A stretch of 64,000 nt of DNA from Parachlamydiales bacterium (GCA_003153295.1 PLXY01000003.1:30489-94488), one strand, 5' to 3'; counted from the stretch's first letter, positions 29,616 through 40,665 are shown. Numbers and translations: made by a program. The notes: generated from the letters alone by a model not told the origin.

Positions 29616-30076
29616 ACGTCCATACGCCCCCGCAAATTGTTTTAGATGCAAAAAGGATCGCCCAAATTCTTCCCCATCGCTATCCCTTTCTACTCGTCGA
29701 TCGGATCACTCATCTCGATTTGGAAGAAAATGTCATTATCGGCCAAAAAAACGTCACCATGAATGAACATTTTTTTGTAGGCCACTTCCCCGAAGTTCCT
29801 ATCATGCCAGGCGTGCTTATCTTAGAAGCTTTGGCCCAGACCGGGGGAATTTTGGTTCATCAGAAACTTCAGACCGATAAAATCGCTGTTTTGTTAACCG
29901 TTAATAATGCAAAATTTCGCAAGCCTGTTGTTCCAGGAGATGTTTTACACCTGCATATTATAGGTCAGCATATCAGTTTTAAAGGGGGCAAAGTCTTAGC
30001 AAAAGCCTTGGTCAATGACCAAGTCGTTGTCGAAGCTGAGATCGGTTTTGCGCTCGTTGATCGGAAACAACTTTAA
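29612..30076 (+). CDS. fabZ: 3-hydroxyacyl-ACP dehydratase
   Basis: [37 protein letters not shown]. Confidence 0.96.
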   Translation: MNVHTPPQIVLDAKRIAQILPHRYPFLLVDRITHLDLEENVIIGQKNVTMNEHFFVGHFPEVPIMPGVLILEALAQTGGILVHQKLQTDKIAVLLTVNNAKFRKPVVPGDVLHLHIIGQHISFKGGKVLAKALVNDQVVVEAEIGFALVDRKQL

Positions 30077-30090
30077 AAGGGACTCGAGAT

Positions 30091-30948
30091 ATGGCAAAAA
30101 ATAACATTCACCCAACAGCTATCATCGAGCCGGATGCAAAAATCGGCAGCAATGTCACGATCGAGCCTTATGTGGTCGTCAAAGGAACTGTCACGATCGA
30201 AGATAATGTGACGTTAAAATCGCATGTCTATATCGATGGTTATACGACCATCGGCGCCGGCACCACCATTTGGCCGGGAGCCAGCATTGGAACTAAAACC
30301 CAAGATCTAAAATTCCGGGGTGAAAAAACTTTTGTCATCATCGGGAAAAATTGCGAAATCCGCGAATATGTCACCATCAACTCTTCCTGCCAAGAAAACT
30401 CTGTAGTCCGCGTCGGCGATCAATGTCTCATCATGGCCTATTGTCATGTAGCCCATAATTGCGAAGTCGGCAATCGTGTCATCATGGCCAACGGTGTCAA
30501 CTTAGCCGGACATGTCGTCATCGAGGATTGCGCTGTGATCGGCGGAATGGCCGCCGTCCATCAATTTACCCGCATTGGATGTTATGCCATGGTCGGCGGT
30601 TTTAGTCGTGTAACCCACGACGTCCCTCCTTATTCCATTGGGGGTGGTGTCCCTTATAAGCTCGGCGGACTTAATTTAGTGGGCCTTAAACGTCACGGAT
30701 TTCCCATCACCGTCCGGAAAGATTTAACCCGCGCTTTCAAACTCACTTACCGTTCAGGTCTGCGTCTTAAAGATGCTCTAGAAAGGATCCATCGTGATAT
30801 TGAGCCTAGCCTTTATATTAAGCACTGGCTTCAATTCTGCAGGGCTTCTAGAAGAGGTTTGATTGGTCTCCATGGAAGCAATCGTCAGGCAGATGCCCTA
30901 GAGGAGTTGGAAGAATACGAAGAGTTGCTCCAAGAAGAAATGACTTAA
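30091..30948 (+). CDS. lpxA: Acyl-ACP--UDP-N-acetylglucosamine O-acyltransferase
   Basis: Left-handed beta-helix hexapeptide repeats; IHPTAIIEPDAKIG, IMAYCHVAHNCEVGN. Confidence 0.96.
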   Translation: MAKNNIHPTAIIEPDAKIGSNVTIEPYVVVKGTVTIEDNVTLKSHVYIDGYTTIGAGTTIWPGASIGTKTQDLKFRGEKTFVIIGKNCEIREYVTINSSCQENSVVRVGDQCLIMAYCHVAHNCEVGNRVIMANGVNLAGHVVIEDCAVIGGMAAVHQFTRIGCYAMVGGFSRVTHDVPPYSIGGGVPYKLGGLNLVGLKRHGFPITVRKDLTRAFKLTYRSGLRLKDALERIHRDIEPSLYIKHWLQFCRASRRGLIGLHGSNRQADALEELEEYEELLQEEMT

Positions 30949-31893
30949 ATGAACATCGTTTTTTTCGGGACTTCTGCTTTTTCAGCTATTCTTTTGGACT
31001 GTTTGCTTAAACATAAGCTCAACATTGTGGCTGTGGTTACCAGAACCGATAAACCGCAAGGCCGCTCTCTAAAAGTCAGCGCTCCTCCTGTCAAAGAACT
31101 CATCCTTCAGTCATATCCTGATCTTCCTGTTTTACAGCCCGTCAAAGCCTCGACTCCTGAATTTGCAGAGCATTTGAGAAAATTTAACCCTGATCTTTTC
31201 ATTGTTGCGTCCTATGGAGAGCTTCTCAAGAGCTTTATTCTGGATATGCCCTTTCTGGGAGCCATTAATGTCCATCCCAGCCTGCTGCCAAAATATAGAG
31301 GAGCGGCTCCCATGCAACGGTGTTTGATGAATGGAGACACGGAAACCGGCGTTACGATCATGAAGATGGTTTTAGAGATGGATGCCGGCGATATGTTGGA
31401 AAAAACAAAAATATCCCTTTCTTCCAGCACTACCTATGGCGAGCTCGAAAAAAAACTCTCTGAAGATTCATGTCCTCTTTTGATTAAAGTCATCCATCAA
31501 ATCAAAGATGGAACTCTTCATCCTATTCCTCAAGATCCTATGCAGGTTGTTTTTGCTCCTAAGATCTCTTCTCAAGAAACAGAGATAAAATGGAATCAGC
31601 CAGCCACAGAAATTCATAATTTGATCCGGGGAATTTCTCCTCAGCCCGGAGCTTGGTGCTGGGTGCAAATCGGAGCTGATAAAAAACGTTTAAAAATAAA
31701 ACGATCCGAAGTTGTAACGGATTATCCTGATGGATACTTTGGCGAGAATATAGCTTTTACAAATAAAGAATGGGTCGTTGCATGCAAACCCGGCGCATTA
31801 AAACTTTTAGAAGTACAGCTTGAGGGTAAAAAAAGTCTTCCAATCGAAGACTTTCTGAGGGGCTTTCATGAGCCGTGCAAAATTCTTGCTTAA
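30949..31893 (+). CDS. fmt: Methionyl-tRNA formyltransferase
   Basis: MNIVFFGTSAFS, VTRTDKPQGRS, INVHPSLLPKYRGAAPMQRCLMNGDTETGVTIMKM. Confidence 0.97.
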   Translation: MNIVFFGTSAFSAILLDCLLKHKLNIVAVVTRTDKPQGRSLKVSAPPVKELILQSYPDLPVLQPVKASTPEFAEHLRKFNPDLFIVASYGELLKSFILDMPFLGAINVHPSLLPKYRGAAPMQRCLMNGDTETGVTIMKMVLEMDAGDMLEKTKISLSSSTTYGELEKKLSEDSCPLLIKVIHQIKDGTLHPIPQDPMQVVFAPKISSQETEIKWNQPATEIHNLIRGISPQPGAWCWVQIGADKKRLKIKRSEVVTDYPDGYFGENIAFTNKEWVVACKPGALKLLEVQLEGKKSLPIEDFLRGFHEPCKILA

Positions 31894-31996
31894 ACTTTCT
31901 GTTTCTTAAAAATTCTTTCGCAATTCTATTGATTTTAACCTTTTCTTGACTTAGCATAATTTTCTTTAAAAGTTCAATAATCCTTAACGTTTATAA

Positions 31997-32965
31997 GTGG
32001 AGATTTTTATGGCAGAACGAGTAGATCCAAGATATCCAGCACAACAAGTCAGAATTTTTTCCTGGGTTCCGGACTGGATTCCTGTAGCTTTAACAGGAGA
32101 GGGTCCTTATGGCCCTTCTATTGAGAAGGTTTATAAAGTCTATACCTATGTCAGAGCAATTCTTTCTGATAGTTTGGATTGGTTAAGTTCACCCGGTGGA
32201 CAAAAAACTTTACTCATCAAATTTCCTGAAGCGATAGTCACGATTGTTCATCGTATCGGTCCTCCAACTTCTATCCCCTCTAAACTTCTGAGGGATTTTG
32301 CTAATTTAGTGCAGCCCTTACATAAATTAGGAAGATGTGCGAAAACGTTTCTAGCTTTTGTAGAAGTCGGGTCTAAGTTTAAAACGATGTTTAAAGATCC
32401 AGACATGTACATCAACTATGTCGTAATGGATGAAAACCATCATCCTCGAAAAGCACAATTCCCTCTCAATGCATGGGCACAATGGTCAAATGTTTTTCAA
32501 AATTTTGTCGATTGGGGAATCAGTGTCGGTGAGTGTGAAGTTTATTTAAGAAGTTCTGCAGAGAATTCAGGACATCCTTTTACTGCTCCTCTTGTTAATT
32601 GGGGAGCTCGTTACATGTCAATCAAAAGCTTGTGTTTTGAAGGGTGGTTTTTATATCAAACATGGTGGAAAGGCGAGCATTTACATGGAGCAAAAAGAAA
32701 CGAGAAAATAATCGGCTATATTCCGTTTACTGAAAGGGTAACTCTTTCCAAGCGAGAAATTATAGGTTCAGCCCTTAAGATTTCTCTTTCAGTTGTCTGC
32801 TTAAGCCTAGATTTATTTAATAAATTAGCCGCGCATGAAAAAAAGCCGTTCTGGTTAGAAACAGCTATATTTTGGACTAGAATAGCGCCGACATTTATAA
32901 CGCCGGCGGCTTTGCGTTATTGGCCAAATATTGTAACTAAGCCTCTTTATATGCGGGCGACTTAA
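31997..32965 (+). CDS. Lineage-specific membrane protein, array member 1
   Basis: Intact 322 aa ORF, hydrophobic segments. Confidence 0.6.
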   Translation: MEIFMAERVDPRYPAQQVRIFSWVPDWIPVALTGEGPYGPSIEKVYKVYTYVRAILSDSLDWLSSPGGQKTLLIKFPEAIVTIVHRIGPPTSIPSKLLRDFANLVQPLHKLGRCAKTFLAFVEVGSKFKTMFKDPDMYINYVVMDENHHPRKAQFPLNAWAQWSNVFQNFVDWGISVGECEVYLRSSAENSGHPFTAPLVNWGARYMSIKSLCFEGWFLYQTWWKGEHLHGAKRNEKIIGYIPFTERVTLSKREIIGSALKISLSVVCLSLDLFNKLAAHEKKPFWLETAIFWTRIAPTFITPAALRYWPNIVTKPLYMRAT

Positions 32966-32967
32966 TC

Positions 32968-33717
32968 ATGCCTGCCTATCTTGGGATTGCTTGCCAGTAT
33001 CTGTTTAAGGACCATCCTAGGGATTTATTTGGATGGATGGAATTGGGAGCAGAAGGCGCTCAATACTTAGGGCGCCTTTCAGGAAAAGCGTTATCGGTTG
33101 CTAAGAATATCTCCAAGACGGCTGCTTTACTTCAGATGGGCTATGATTTACCAAGAGCCTTTCATAATATTCGAGTTTTGTCTGAAAAAATTCGAGGTTA
33201 TAAAACAATTCCTACTAAAGACTCAATTATACTTCCTTTGTGGGTAGAAATATCTCAAGGAGTGGGTCATATCGCTTTTCTAACAAATTTTGGTAGACGT
33301 CATATTTTAGAAGAGCGTTCTTCGCCTTTGATAAAGTTAGTCGAAGCTGTCGCAGAGCTTATTAAAGCCAGCTATGATTTCTATATTTTTATACACGAAT
33401 GGAAAAAAAAGCCCATTGAATTGGATGAAAAAGAGGTTGAAACCATACCTGACCAAGAGTTCTCATCAAATCCTCTAAAAATGTCTACTCTATCCTGGGA
33501 TATACAAAGTGTTGCCCAGCTGTCTCACAAAACTTCCTATTTCGTTTTAACGGTCTTGTCGCTGATCTCTATTTATAAAGGCACCGACAATCAGTACCCT
33601 CTTTTATCGCTTATGTGTACCAGTATTTGTTTAAGTTCAGATTTTATTGTGTACTGCCAAATTCCTTACAAAACAGATAGTTATACAGTTTTAAATGAAT
33701 ATGAAAGCACGTCATAA
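32968..33717 (+). CDS. Lineage-specific membrane protein, array member 2
   Basis: 249 aa ORF, 2 bp after member 1. Confidence 0.6.
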   Translation: MPAYLGIACQYLFKDHPRDLFGWMELGAEGAQYLGRLSGKALSVAKNISKTAALLQMGYDLPRAFHNIRVLSEKIRGYKTIPTKDSIILPLWVEISQGVGHIAFLTNFGRRHILEERSSPLIKLVEAVAELIKASYDFYIFIHEWKKKPIELDEKEVETIPDQEFSSNPLKMSTLSWDIQSVAQLSHKTSYFVLTVLSLISIYKGTDNQYPLLSLMCTSICLSSDFIVYCQIPYKTDSYTVLNEYESTS

Positions 33718-33748
33718 TTTTATTTTTGGAATATAATTTTCGAGTTTT

Positions 33749-34480
33749 ATGGACTTAACTTTACATCGTTTATTGAGTATCGGCGAATCTGGTTTAGGAC
33801 TTGTCAAGTCGTTAGGGACGCCGATCGGTGTTTCAAAAACCGTCTGTGGATTAGGTTCTAAAATCTCTTATATCTCTGCGTGGAGTGAAAAAAACGTTAA
33901 AGCATTAGATTTTATCAGCGGTCCTCCGGAAATTGCTGCTCTAGCTGTGGAGGGTCTGAATTTAATCCGGTGTTTGGTCAATCAACAATCACTCTCTTCT
34001 CAGGCAGGAAAAATCACTGAATTAGCCTTATCTATCCTTAAAAAAGTATGCGAGACTCTGAAATGGATGGAGAAGTACAGCCTGGTCTCGTTAGAGGCAG
34101 CTTCTTTGGGTCGTTTAGACGGAATCATGGCCGTAAGTGAGCTCCTGAGCACTTCACTCAGTTTACGGCAAGAATTAGGGGATACTCCTCCCACAGATAA
34201 GGATTTATACCTTTCTCTCCCCAAAGTTCTCAAGGCTAGCCTCTTAATATATGTTTATCTCTTTGATAATAAGTCGGTTAAGATGGTTGCTGCGGGGATT
34301 GGTGTGGCAATTGATGGTTATAGTTTATATAAGCGCAGCCAAGAAATATCTTTTAATCCTAAAAATTGGCATTTGACTCATCTGCAAATCTATCAAATAA
34401 TTACTTCAATCGCCTTGGCTGGTATTGCTTTGTATGCAATTCAAAAGGATTATTTTCCGATACCTTTTAATAAAAATTAA
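33749..34480 (+). CDS. Lineage-specific membrane protein, array member 3
   Basis: 243 aa ORF; shares CETLKWMEKYSLVSLEAASLGRLDGIMAVSELLSTSLSL-type segment with member 4. Confidence 0.65.
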   Translation: MDLTLHRLLSIGESGLGLVKSLGTPIGVSKTVCGLGSKISYISAWSEKNVKALDFISGPPEIAALAVEGLNLIRCLVNQQSLSSQAGKITELALSILKKVCETLKWMEKYSLVSLEAASLGRLDGIMAVSELLSTSLSLRQELGDTPPTDKDLYLSLPKVLKASLLIYVYLFDNKSVKMVAAGIGVAIDGYSLYKRSQEISFNPKNWHLTHLQIYQIITSIALAGIALYAIQKDYFPIPFNKN

Positions 34481-34517
34481 CATTACTAATAAATAATTTA
34501 ATCCATACAATAAATTA

Positions 34518-35222
34518 TTGGTTAATGTTATAATATATATTATGAAAGCCGATTTAGTAATTAATAGTACTAATCCTATTTGTGCAGCTACAACACATGA
34601 AAAAACCTCTAAAGCTCCACAGGGCATTTCCAGTAGGGTCAATGCCGTTTTTGAAAGAGCTATTCACTACAATGAACACTTAAAGAATCCTCTGTCTTTT
34701 ATTGCAACAGGCTTGGCGTGGGGTGGATTGATCCAATCCATTGAGCATTATAGCGGCTCTGCTCTGTATTTCATCACGGAATTTACTCAACCATGTCAAA
34801 TCATAACTTTAATTAACGATGTTAAAAAAGTCTCAATGTTAGCTTTGGGGTTTGGATCCGAAGGCAAAGCATTGATTATTAAACCAGCAGAGCTTACAGC
34901 CTTGGGTTTTTCCATGATCAGCCGGTGTTGCAAAACCTTGAGCTGGCTGCAAAATTTAGGGATGATCACTCCTGCCGTCGCTGCAGCCTGGCGCATCAGC
35001 TTTATCGGCACCGTTTGTTCTTTAATGAGCGCATCCGTTGATCTGGGCGATAATGTTGTGCATTATTCTTCACCCTTAAGGCTTGCCAAAGCATTTCTTA
35101 ACTTCACAGCATCTGCCGTTGCCGTCTATTTATTTTTACAAGTTTCAGTCCAATTGCACATCTTGTTCTTAATGTTGACAACAGGTACTCTTTTTTTAAG
35201 TGTCGTCACAGCAATCCACTAA
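34518..35222 (+). CDS. Lineage-specific membrane protein, array member 4
   Basis: CKTLSWLQNLGMITPAVAAAWRISFIGTVCSLMSASVDL aligns with member 3. Confidence 0.65.
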   Translation: MVNVIIYIMKADLVINSTNPICAATTHEKTSKAPQGISSRVNAVFERAIHYNEHLKNPLSFIATGLAWGGLIQSIEHYSGSALYFITEFTQPCQIITLINDVKKVSMLALGFGSEGKALIIKPAELTALGFSMISRCCKTLSWLQNLGMITPAVAAAWRISFIGTVCSLMSASVDLGDNVVHYSSPLRLAKAFLNFTASAVAVYLFLQVSVQLHILFLMLTTGTLFLSVVTAIH

Positions 35223-35529
35223 ATTTAAAACAGCCTCTTCCTTGTTATTCAGGGAGTGGTTTCTGATTCTGACCTTTCTTGGTCTATGTCTCTCTTTGAT
35301 CATTTATGCCTTTCTTGTCTCCTAAAGATGAGAGCTGCGCATAAATTTTGATTGTAGGAAAATCCACAGATTTGTTAGCCTACTCGCTTTAACTTACTTG
35401 CAACAGCCCCTGTGCCGAATTTGGGTTGTTGTTCTTCAGTTTTTAGTTAAAACCGCAAACATAGAAAAATATTTATAGAGCGGTCTGCATTGAAATAGAC
35501 AGAGAGTAGACCAAAAGAGAGCATATATT

Positions 35530-36186
35530 ATGAAGCCAAAGTTAATGGGAATTAAGCAGGGAATGATGCAGATCTTTGATGATCAGGGCAATCGCATTGT
35601 TTGTACAGTTATCCTTGCCGAGCCGCATGTTGTCTCCCAAATTAAGACCAAAGAAAGCGATGGATATACCGCTGTTCAATTGGCATCCCTAAAAGTTCGT
35701 CCTGCCAAAGCTAAAAACGTTAGAAAACCACAACTCGGCCACTTCAAAAAAGCTGGCGTCGAACCACGTAAAGCCTTGTGCGAAGTGCGCCTAGACACTG
35801 TCGAAGGATATCAACTCGGCCAAGTGCTGGGCGTTGAAACTTTCAGCGAAGTCGATTTCGTCGATGTCGTCGGCATTTCCAAAGGTAAAGGGCACCAAGG
35901 TGTTATCAAGCGGCACCATTTTGCCGGCGGTCCTGCTGCGCACGGTTCTGGATTCCATCGCCATGGCGGTTCTTGCGGGATGAGAACATCTCCAGGACGT
36001 TGCTTGCCAGGTCAAAAAAAATCAGGCCGGATGGGCGGCGAACAAGTTACTATGGAAAATCTTCGCATTGTGAAAATCGATGCGGAAAAGCAAGTGATCC
36101 TCGTCGAAGGCGCAATTCCAGGCAGTCGCGGTGGACTCGTCTACGTGACCCCAGCTAAGAAAAAAGTCAAGAAGGTGAAAAAGTAG
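35530..36186 (+). CDS. rplC: 50S ribosomal protein L3
   Basis: KGKGHQGVIKRHHFAGGPAAHGSGFHRHGGS. Confidence 0.98.
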   Translation: MKPKLMGIKQGMMQIFDDQGNRIVCTVILAEPHVVSQIKTKESDGYTAVQLASLKVRPAKAKNVRKPQLGHFKKAGVEPRKALCEVRLDTVEGYQLGQVLGVETFSEVDFVDVVGISKGKGHQGVIKRHHFAGGPAAHGSGFHRHGGSCGMRTSPGRCLPGQKKSGRMGGEQVTMENLRIVKIDAEKQVILVEGAIPGSRGGLVYVTPAKKKVKKVKK

Positions 36187-36193
36187 GTGAAAT

Positions 36194-36877
36194 GTGGCAG
36201 ACATAAAGAAGTTTGATCTTTCAGGAAAAGAAAAGGGCCAAATCACCGTCAAAGACGAAGTGTTAGAGCGCGGCGCCAATTCACAAATGATAAAAGACTA
36301 CATCGTCGCTCTCCGGGCAAATGCTAGACAATGGAGCGCGCATACGAAAAGCCGTTCTGAAGTCAATCACTCAGGTCAAAAGCCGCATCCTCAAAAAGGA
36401 ACAGGCCGTGCACGTCAAGGTTATCTGGGCGCTCCTCAGTATAAAGGCGGCGGACGCGTCGGCGGTCCTCGTGCAAAATTTGATCAGCACGTCAGCATCA
36501 ACCGTAAAGAAAAGCGTGCAGCCATCCGATTCCTTCTCGCTGAGAAAATACAAAACGACCATTTGATCATTCTCGAAGACGAAGCATTCAAAGCTCCAAA
36601 AACCAAAAAAGTTGCCGACTTCTTGAAAGGACGTGAACTGTTTGGCAAGAAAGTGTTGATCATTGCGGATCTGGAAACCAAGAAAGCTTCTAAAAAGAAA
36701 AAGTCAGATGCAAAAGTAGATAAAAAAGATGACCATTTTCTGAAGAGCTTGCGCAATATTCCACGCGCTCAATATATCGTCCTCGATAACGTCAGCGGTT
36801 ACGACATTATTGCCCACCGCAACATCATTTTGATGGAACCTGCTGTTGATAAACTCATGAAGATTTTAGAGAGCTAA
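36194..36877 (+). CDS. rplD: 50S ribosomal protein L4
   Basis: KSRSEVNHSGQKPHPQKGTGRARQGYLGAPQYKGGG. Confidence 0.97.
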   Translation: MADIKKFDLSGKEKGQITVKDEVLERGANSQMIKDYIVALRANARQWSAHTKSRSEVNHSGQKPHPQKGTGRARQGYLGAPQYKGGGRVGGPRAKFDQHVSINRKEKRAAIRFLLAEKIQNDHLIILEDEAFKAPKTKKVADFLKGRELFGKKVLIIADLETKKASKKKKSDAKVDKKDDHFLKSLRNIPRAQYIVLDNVSGYDIIAHRNIILMEPAVDKLMKILES

Positions 36878-36879
36878 AT

Positions 36880-37218
36880 ATGCTGAAAAGAAACCCTTAT
36901 AATGTGATTAAAAGCCGCTACGTGACCGAGAAGGCGCGTGTTTTGGAAGGTTTGCATACAAGCAACAGTAATGCTTGTGTCAAGAAATGCAATACGCCGA
37001 AATATGTGTTTCTCGTCGACAAGAGCGCAACAAAGCAAGAAATTGCCCGGGCCGTTGAAGCCATTTATGCCGATAAGAAAATTAAAGTGATCGGTGTGAA
37101 TACCATTACCAATAAGCCTAAAGCTCGTACAGTCCGCGGTAGAAAAGGGATGAAACCCAGCTTTAAGAAAGCCATCGTTACTCTCCAAGCCGGTGACGTT
37201 ATCGAGGATAAGGTATAA
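36880..37218 (+). CDS. rplW: 50S ribosomal protein L23
   Basis: [22 protein letters not shown]. Confidence 0.97.
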   Translation: MLKRNPYNVIKSRYVTEKARVLEGLHTSNSNACVKKCNTPKYVFLVDKSATKQEIARAVEAIYADKKIKVIGVNTITNKPKARTVRGRKGMKPSFKKAIVTLQAGDVIEDKV

Positions 37219-37220
37219 AT

Positions 37221-38042
37221 ATGACGCAAAAATTTCGACCTATTACACCTAGCCAGAGAGAACTCGTTTTAGAAAGCCATAAAGATTTGACTAAAGGCGC
37301 TAAGCCTCTCAAGTCTCTTTTGGCCCGTAAGAACCGCACAGGTGGACGGAATCACCATGGTCATATCACATGCCGGCATATGGGCGGCGGCCATAAGATG
37401 TTCTATCGCTTGGTCGATTTCCATCGCGATAAGATTGAGATCCCTGCTAAGGTTGCTTCTCTTGAATACGATCCTAACCGTACAGCTCACATCGCACTTT
37501 TACATTATTCTGATGGCGAAAAGAAATATATTTTAGCTCCTGAAGGGTTAAAAGTCGGCGATGTCGTCATGACAACTGACAAAGAAATGTACAATGTCGG
37601 TTGCTGCATGAAGCTGAAGCTGATGCCGCTCGGATCCGTTATTCACAATATTGAAATGTATCCAGGCCGCGGCGGCGTACTCGTCCGATCTGCTGGACTC
37701 TCTGCGCAGCTTCTGGCTCGTAGCGATGGATATGTTAAACTTAAAATGCCTTCCGGTGAAATCCGCATGATCAATGAAGATTGCCGCGCGACTTTTGGCG
37801 CCATTTCTAATGCTGAGCGCATTCTTCGTGTTGAAGGTAAAGCAGGACGTAACCGCTGGAAAGGAATTAGACCTACAGTCCGTGGAACGGCCATGAACCC
37901 TGTTGACCATCCTCACGGTGGTGGTGAAGGTAAGCACAACGGCTACCTCCCGCAAACACCATGGGCAATGTATACGAAAGGGTTCCGTACTCGTTCGAAG
38001 AAGAAGACCACGAAGTGGATCGTGAAAGATCGGAGGAAATAA
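37221..38042 (+). CDS. rplB: 50S ribosomal protein L2
   Basis: [22 protein letters not shown]. Confidence 0.98.
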   Translation: MTQKFRPITPSQRELVLESHKDLTKGAKPLKSLLARKNRTGGRNHHGHITCRHMGGGHKMFYRLVDFHRDKIEIPAKVASLEYDPNRTAHIALLHYSDGEKKYILAPEGLKVGDVVMTTDKEMYNVGCCMKLKLMPLGSVIHNIEMYPGRGGVLVRSAGLSAQLLARSDGYVKLKMPSGEIRMINEDCRATFGAISNAERILRVEGKAGRNRWKGIRPTVRGTAMNPVDHPHGGGEGKHNGYLPQTPWAMYTKGFRTRSKKKTTKWIVKDRRK

Positions 38043-38048
38043 AGTTTT

Positions 38049-38387
38049 ATGGGTAGATCGTTAAGAAAAGGTCCTTTTGTAGACCATCATTTGCTCGCTA
38101 AAGTAGAGAAACAAAACATTGGCGGGTCTAAACGAGCCATTAAAACTTGGTCTCGACGATCAATGATTATACCAGAAATGGTAGGGCATACTTTTGAAGT
38201 CCACAATGGCCGTAAATTTATTGCGGTTTTTGTTTCTGAGAATATGGTCGGACACCGCTTAGGCGAGTTCGCGCCCACTAGGATCTTCAAAGGACATGGA
38301 TCTAAGAAAATTGCTGAAGCCGCAGCCGCAGCCGCGTCTGCTCCTGCTGGTGCAGCTCCTGCAGCCGCAGCCCCAGCATCAACTTAA
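38049..38387 (+). CDS. rpsS: 30S ribosomal protein S19 with Ala/Pro-rich C-terminal tail
   Basis: [16 protein letters not shown]...[11 protein letters not shown] plus tail [24 protein letters not shown]. Confidence 0.97.
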   Translation: MGRSLRKGPFVDHHLLAKVEKQNIGGSKRAIKTWSRRSMIIPEMVGHTFEVHNGRKFIAVFVSENMVGHRLGEFAPTRIFKGHGSKKIAEAAAAAASAPAGAAPAAAAPAST

Positions 38388-38401
38388 AGTGAAGGAAATG
38401 T

Positions 38402-38764
38402 ATGCAAAACGCTAGAGCGTGTACGAAATATGTGAGAATACCTCCCCGAAAGGCGCGGCTTGCTGCTGACCTTATTCGTGGATTAAATGTCGAAGATGCC
38501 GTGATCCAGCTCATGTATTCACAGCTCAAAGGCGGTAAACTCCTCAAGAAAACTCTCGACAGCGCTGTTGCTAACGCTGAAACGCAATTGAACATCCCAC
38601 GTCAAAAGCTCATGGTCAAAGAAGTGAGAGTCGATGCGGGTCCTGTTCTGAAGCGTTCAAAGTCAAAAGCACGCGGTGGAATGGTGGCTATCATGAAGCG
38701 GACAAGCCACTTCACAGTCATCGTAGAGCCCCAAACCGCGCTTGATACAAGGGAAGGTAAATAA
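38402..38764 (+). CDS. rplV: 50S ribosomal protein L22
   Basis: [19 protein letters not shown]. Confidence 0.97.
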   Translation: MQNARACTKYVRIPPRKARLAADLIRGLNVEDAVIQLMYSQLKGGKLLKKTLDSAVANAETQLNIPRQKLMVKEVRVDAGPVLKRSKSKARGGMVAIMKRTSHFTVIVEPQTALDTREGK

Positions 38765-38766
38765 TA

Positions 38767-39399
38767 ATGGGTCAGAAAACATCCCCAATAGGATTTAGAC
38801 TTGTTCGAACAAAAAGATGGCGCTCCATGTGGTACGCCAATAACCAAGAATTTGGCAACCAATTAGGTGAAGACAGATTCATCCGAAAATATTTGATGTC
38901 CAAGCCGATTTGCGTTGGAACTTCTCTGATCACCATCAAGAGAATGAGCGGAAAAATTGAAGTGACTATCCATACAGCCCGTCCTGGTCTCGTGATCGGG
39001 AAAAAAGGCGCTGAGATCGATATTCTCAAACAAGAGCTTAAGAAAGTTACCGGGAAAGATATCTGGATTGAAGTTGAAGAAATCAAACGTCCTGACCTCG
39101 ATGCTAAACTTGTAGCGGACGGAATTGCAAAACAACTCGAACGCCGGATGCCTTTCCGACGAGTCATGAAAAAAGCGATGCAATCGAGCATGGATGCCGG
39201 TGCAGCAGGAATTAAAGTTTCTGTCTCTGGACGTATCGGTGGTGCTGAGATTGCCCGTACAGAATGGTATAAAGAAGGACGTATCCCTCTCCATACTATT
39301 CGTGCCGAGATCGACTATGCGATGGGAAGAGCCGAGACTACTTATGGATCGATCGGTGTGAAGGTGTGGATTAATAAAGGCGAAGAAGGAGCAGCTTGA
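38767..39399 (+). CDS. rpsC: 30S ribosomal protein S3
   Basis: [14 protein letters not shown] domain [13 protein letters not shown]. Confidence 0.98.
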   Translation: MGQKTSPIGFRLVRTKRWRSMWYANNQEFGNQLGEDRFIRKYLMSKPICVGTSLITIKRMSGKIEVTIHTARPGLVIGKKGAEIDILKQELKKVTGKDIWIEVEEIKRPDLDAKLVADGIAKQLERRMPFRRVMKKAMQSSMDAGAAGIKVSVSGRIGGAEIARTEWYKEGRIPLHTIRAEIDYAMGRAETTYGSIGVKVWINKGEEGAA

Positions 39400-39401
39400 T
39401 T

Positions 39402-39821
39402 ATGGCAATGATGCCCGTTCGAACTAAATTCCGAAAAATGCAAAAAGGCCAGATGGCCGGTTTCAGCAAAGCTGCAAACTTTCTCGACTTCGGTGAATTT
39501 GGAATGCAAGCGCTCGAAAGAGGCTGGATTACCAACCACCAAATTGAAGCGGCCCGCGTTGCGATCACACGTTATTTAAACCGTCGTGGCCAAGTATGGA
39601 TCCGTATGTTCCCCGATAAGTCAGTTTCTAAAAAACCGGCTGAAACTCGTATGGGTAAAGGGAAAGGAAATCCTGACCACTGGGTCGCTGTCGTAAAACC
39701 AGGTCGCGTGATGTTCGAAGTCGGCGGAGTCACTAAAGACCTCGCTCAGAACGCTCTGCGCCGCGCTGCAGCTAAAATTGGGATTAAGACCCGCTTTGTC
39801 GAAAGATTGGAGAGAGTATAA
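39402..39821 (+). CDS. rplP: 50S ribosomal protein L16
   Basis: [23 protein letters not shown]. Confidence 0.97.
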   Translation: MAMMPVRTKFRKMQKGQMAGFSKAANFLDFGEFGMQALERGWITNHQIEAARVAITRYLNRRGQVWIRMFPDKSVSKKPAETRMGKGKGNPDHWVAVVKPGRVMFEVGGVTKDLAQNALRRAAAKIGIKTRFVERLERV

Positions 39822-39825
39822 AGTT

Positions 39826-40047
39826 ATGTTTAAAATTGAAGACCTTAAAAAGCAAAATCTCGTTGAGCTTACAGCTCTCTACAACGATCTTTCCAAAGAG
39901 ATCTACGAGATCAATACAGAGTTCAGCATAACTCGCAAATTAGAAAAACCCCATCTCCTCCGATTGAAGAAGAAAGATAGGGCCCGTGTTTTGACGGCGA
40001 TTAATCAAAATTCAAAGTCCCAGTCGGAAGACCAGGGAAAGGCTTAA
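39826..40047 (+). CDS. rpmC: 50S ribosomal protein L29
   Basis: Position after L16; L29-like helical protein. Confidence 0.93.
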   Translation: MFKIEDLKKQNLVELTALYNDLSKEIYEINTEFSITRKLEKPHLLRLKKKDRARVLTAINQNSKSQSEDQGKA

Positions 40048-40050
40048 AGT

Positions 40051-40299
40051 ATGAAAACAGAACGAAATCCCCGTAAAGAAAAAGAAGGTATTGTTGTTTC
40101 GGCCAAGATGCAGAAGACTGTAACAGTCCGCGTCGACCGCACCTTTTCGCATCCTGAGTATCCAAAAGTCGTGACGCGCGGTAAAAAATACTACGCTCAT
40201 TGCGAAATGGATGTGAAAGAAGGGCAGAAAGTGCGCATCTCTGAAACACGACCTATTTCTAAATTGAAACGCTGGCGCGTAGTTGAGGTGATCGCATGA
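40051..40299 (+). CDS. rpsQ: 30S ribosomal protein S17
   Basis: [27 protein letters not shown]. Confidence 0.96.
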   Translation: MKTERNPRKEKEGIVVSAKMQKTVTVRVDRTFSHPEYPKVVTRGKKYYAHCEMDVKEGQKVRISETRPISKLKRWRVVEVIA

Positions 40300-40664
40300 T
40301 TCAACAAGAATCCGAATTAGATGTCGCTGATAATACCGGCGCAAAACGAGTTCGCTGCTTTAAGGTCCTTCGTGGATCTAAGCGTCGTTATGCAGGTGTA
40401 GGCGATGTGATCGTCTGCAGCGTCAAAGAAGCTGACCCTAAAGGACTGGTTAAAAAAGGCGAAGTCGTCAAAGCCGTTATCGTGCGCACACGCAGTTATA
40501 TCCGACGCGCCGATGGATCGATGCTCCGCTTTTATGACAATAGCTGCGTCATCTTGGATGACAAAGGAAATCCTCGTGGAACACGTATTTTCGGGCCTGT
40601 TGCTCGCGAAGTTCGGGATGTAGGATTTGTAAAAATCACATCGTTAGCACCTGAGGTAATTTAA
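40296..40664 (+). CDS. rplN: 50S ribosomal protein L14
   Basis: [25 protein letters not shown]. Confidence 0.98.
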   Translation: MIQQESELDVADNTGAKRVRCFKVLRGSKRRYAGVGDVIVCSVKEADPKGLVKKGEVVKAVIVRTRSYIRRADGSMLRFYDNSCVILDDKGNPRGTRIFGPVAREVRDVGFVKITSLAPEVI

Positions 40665-40665
40665 T

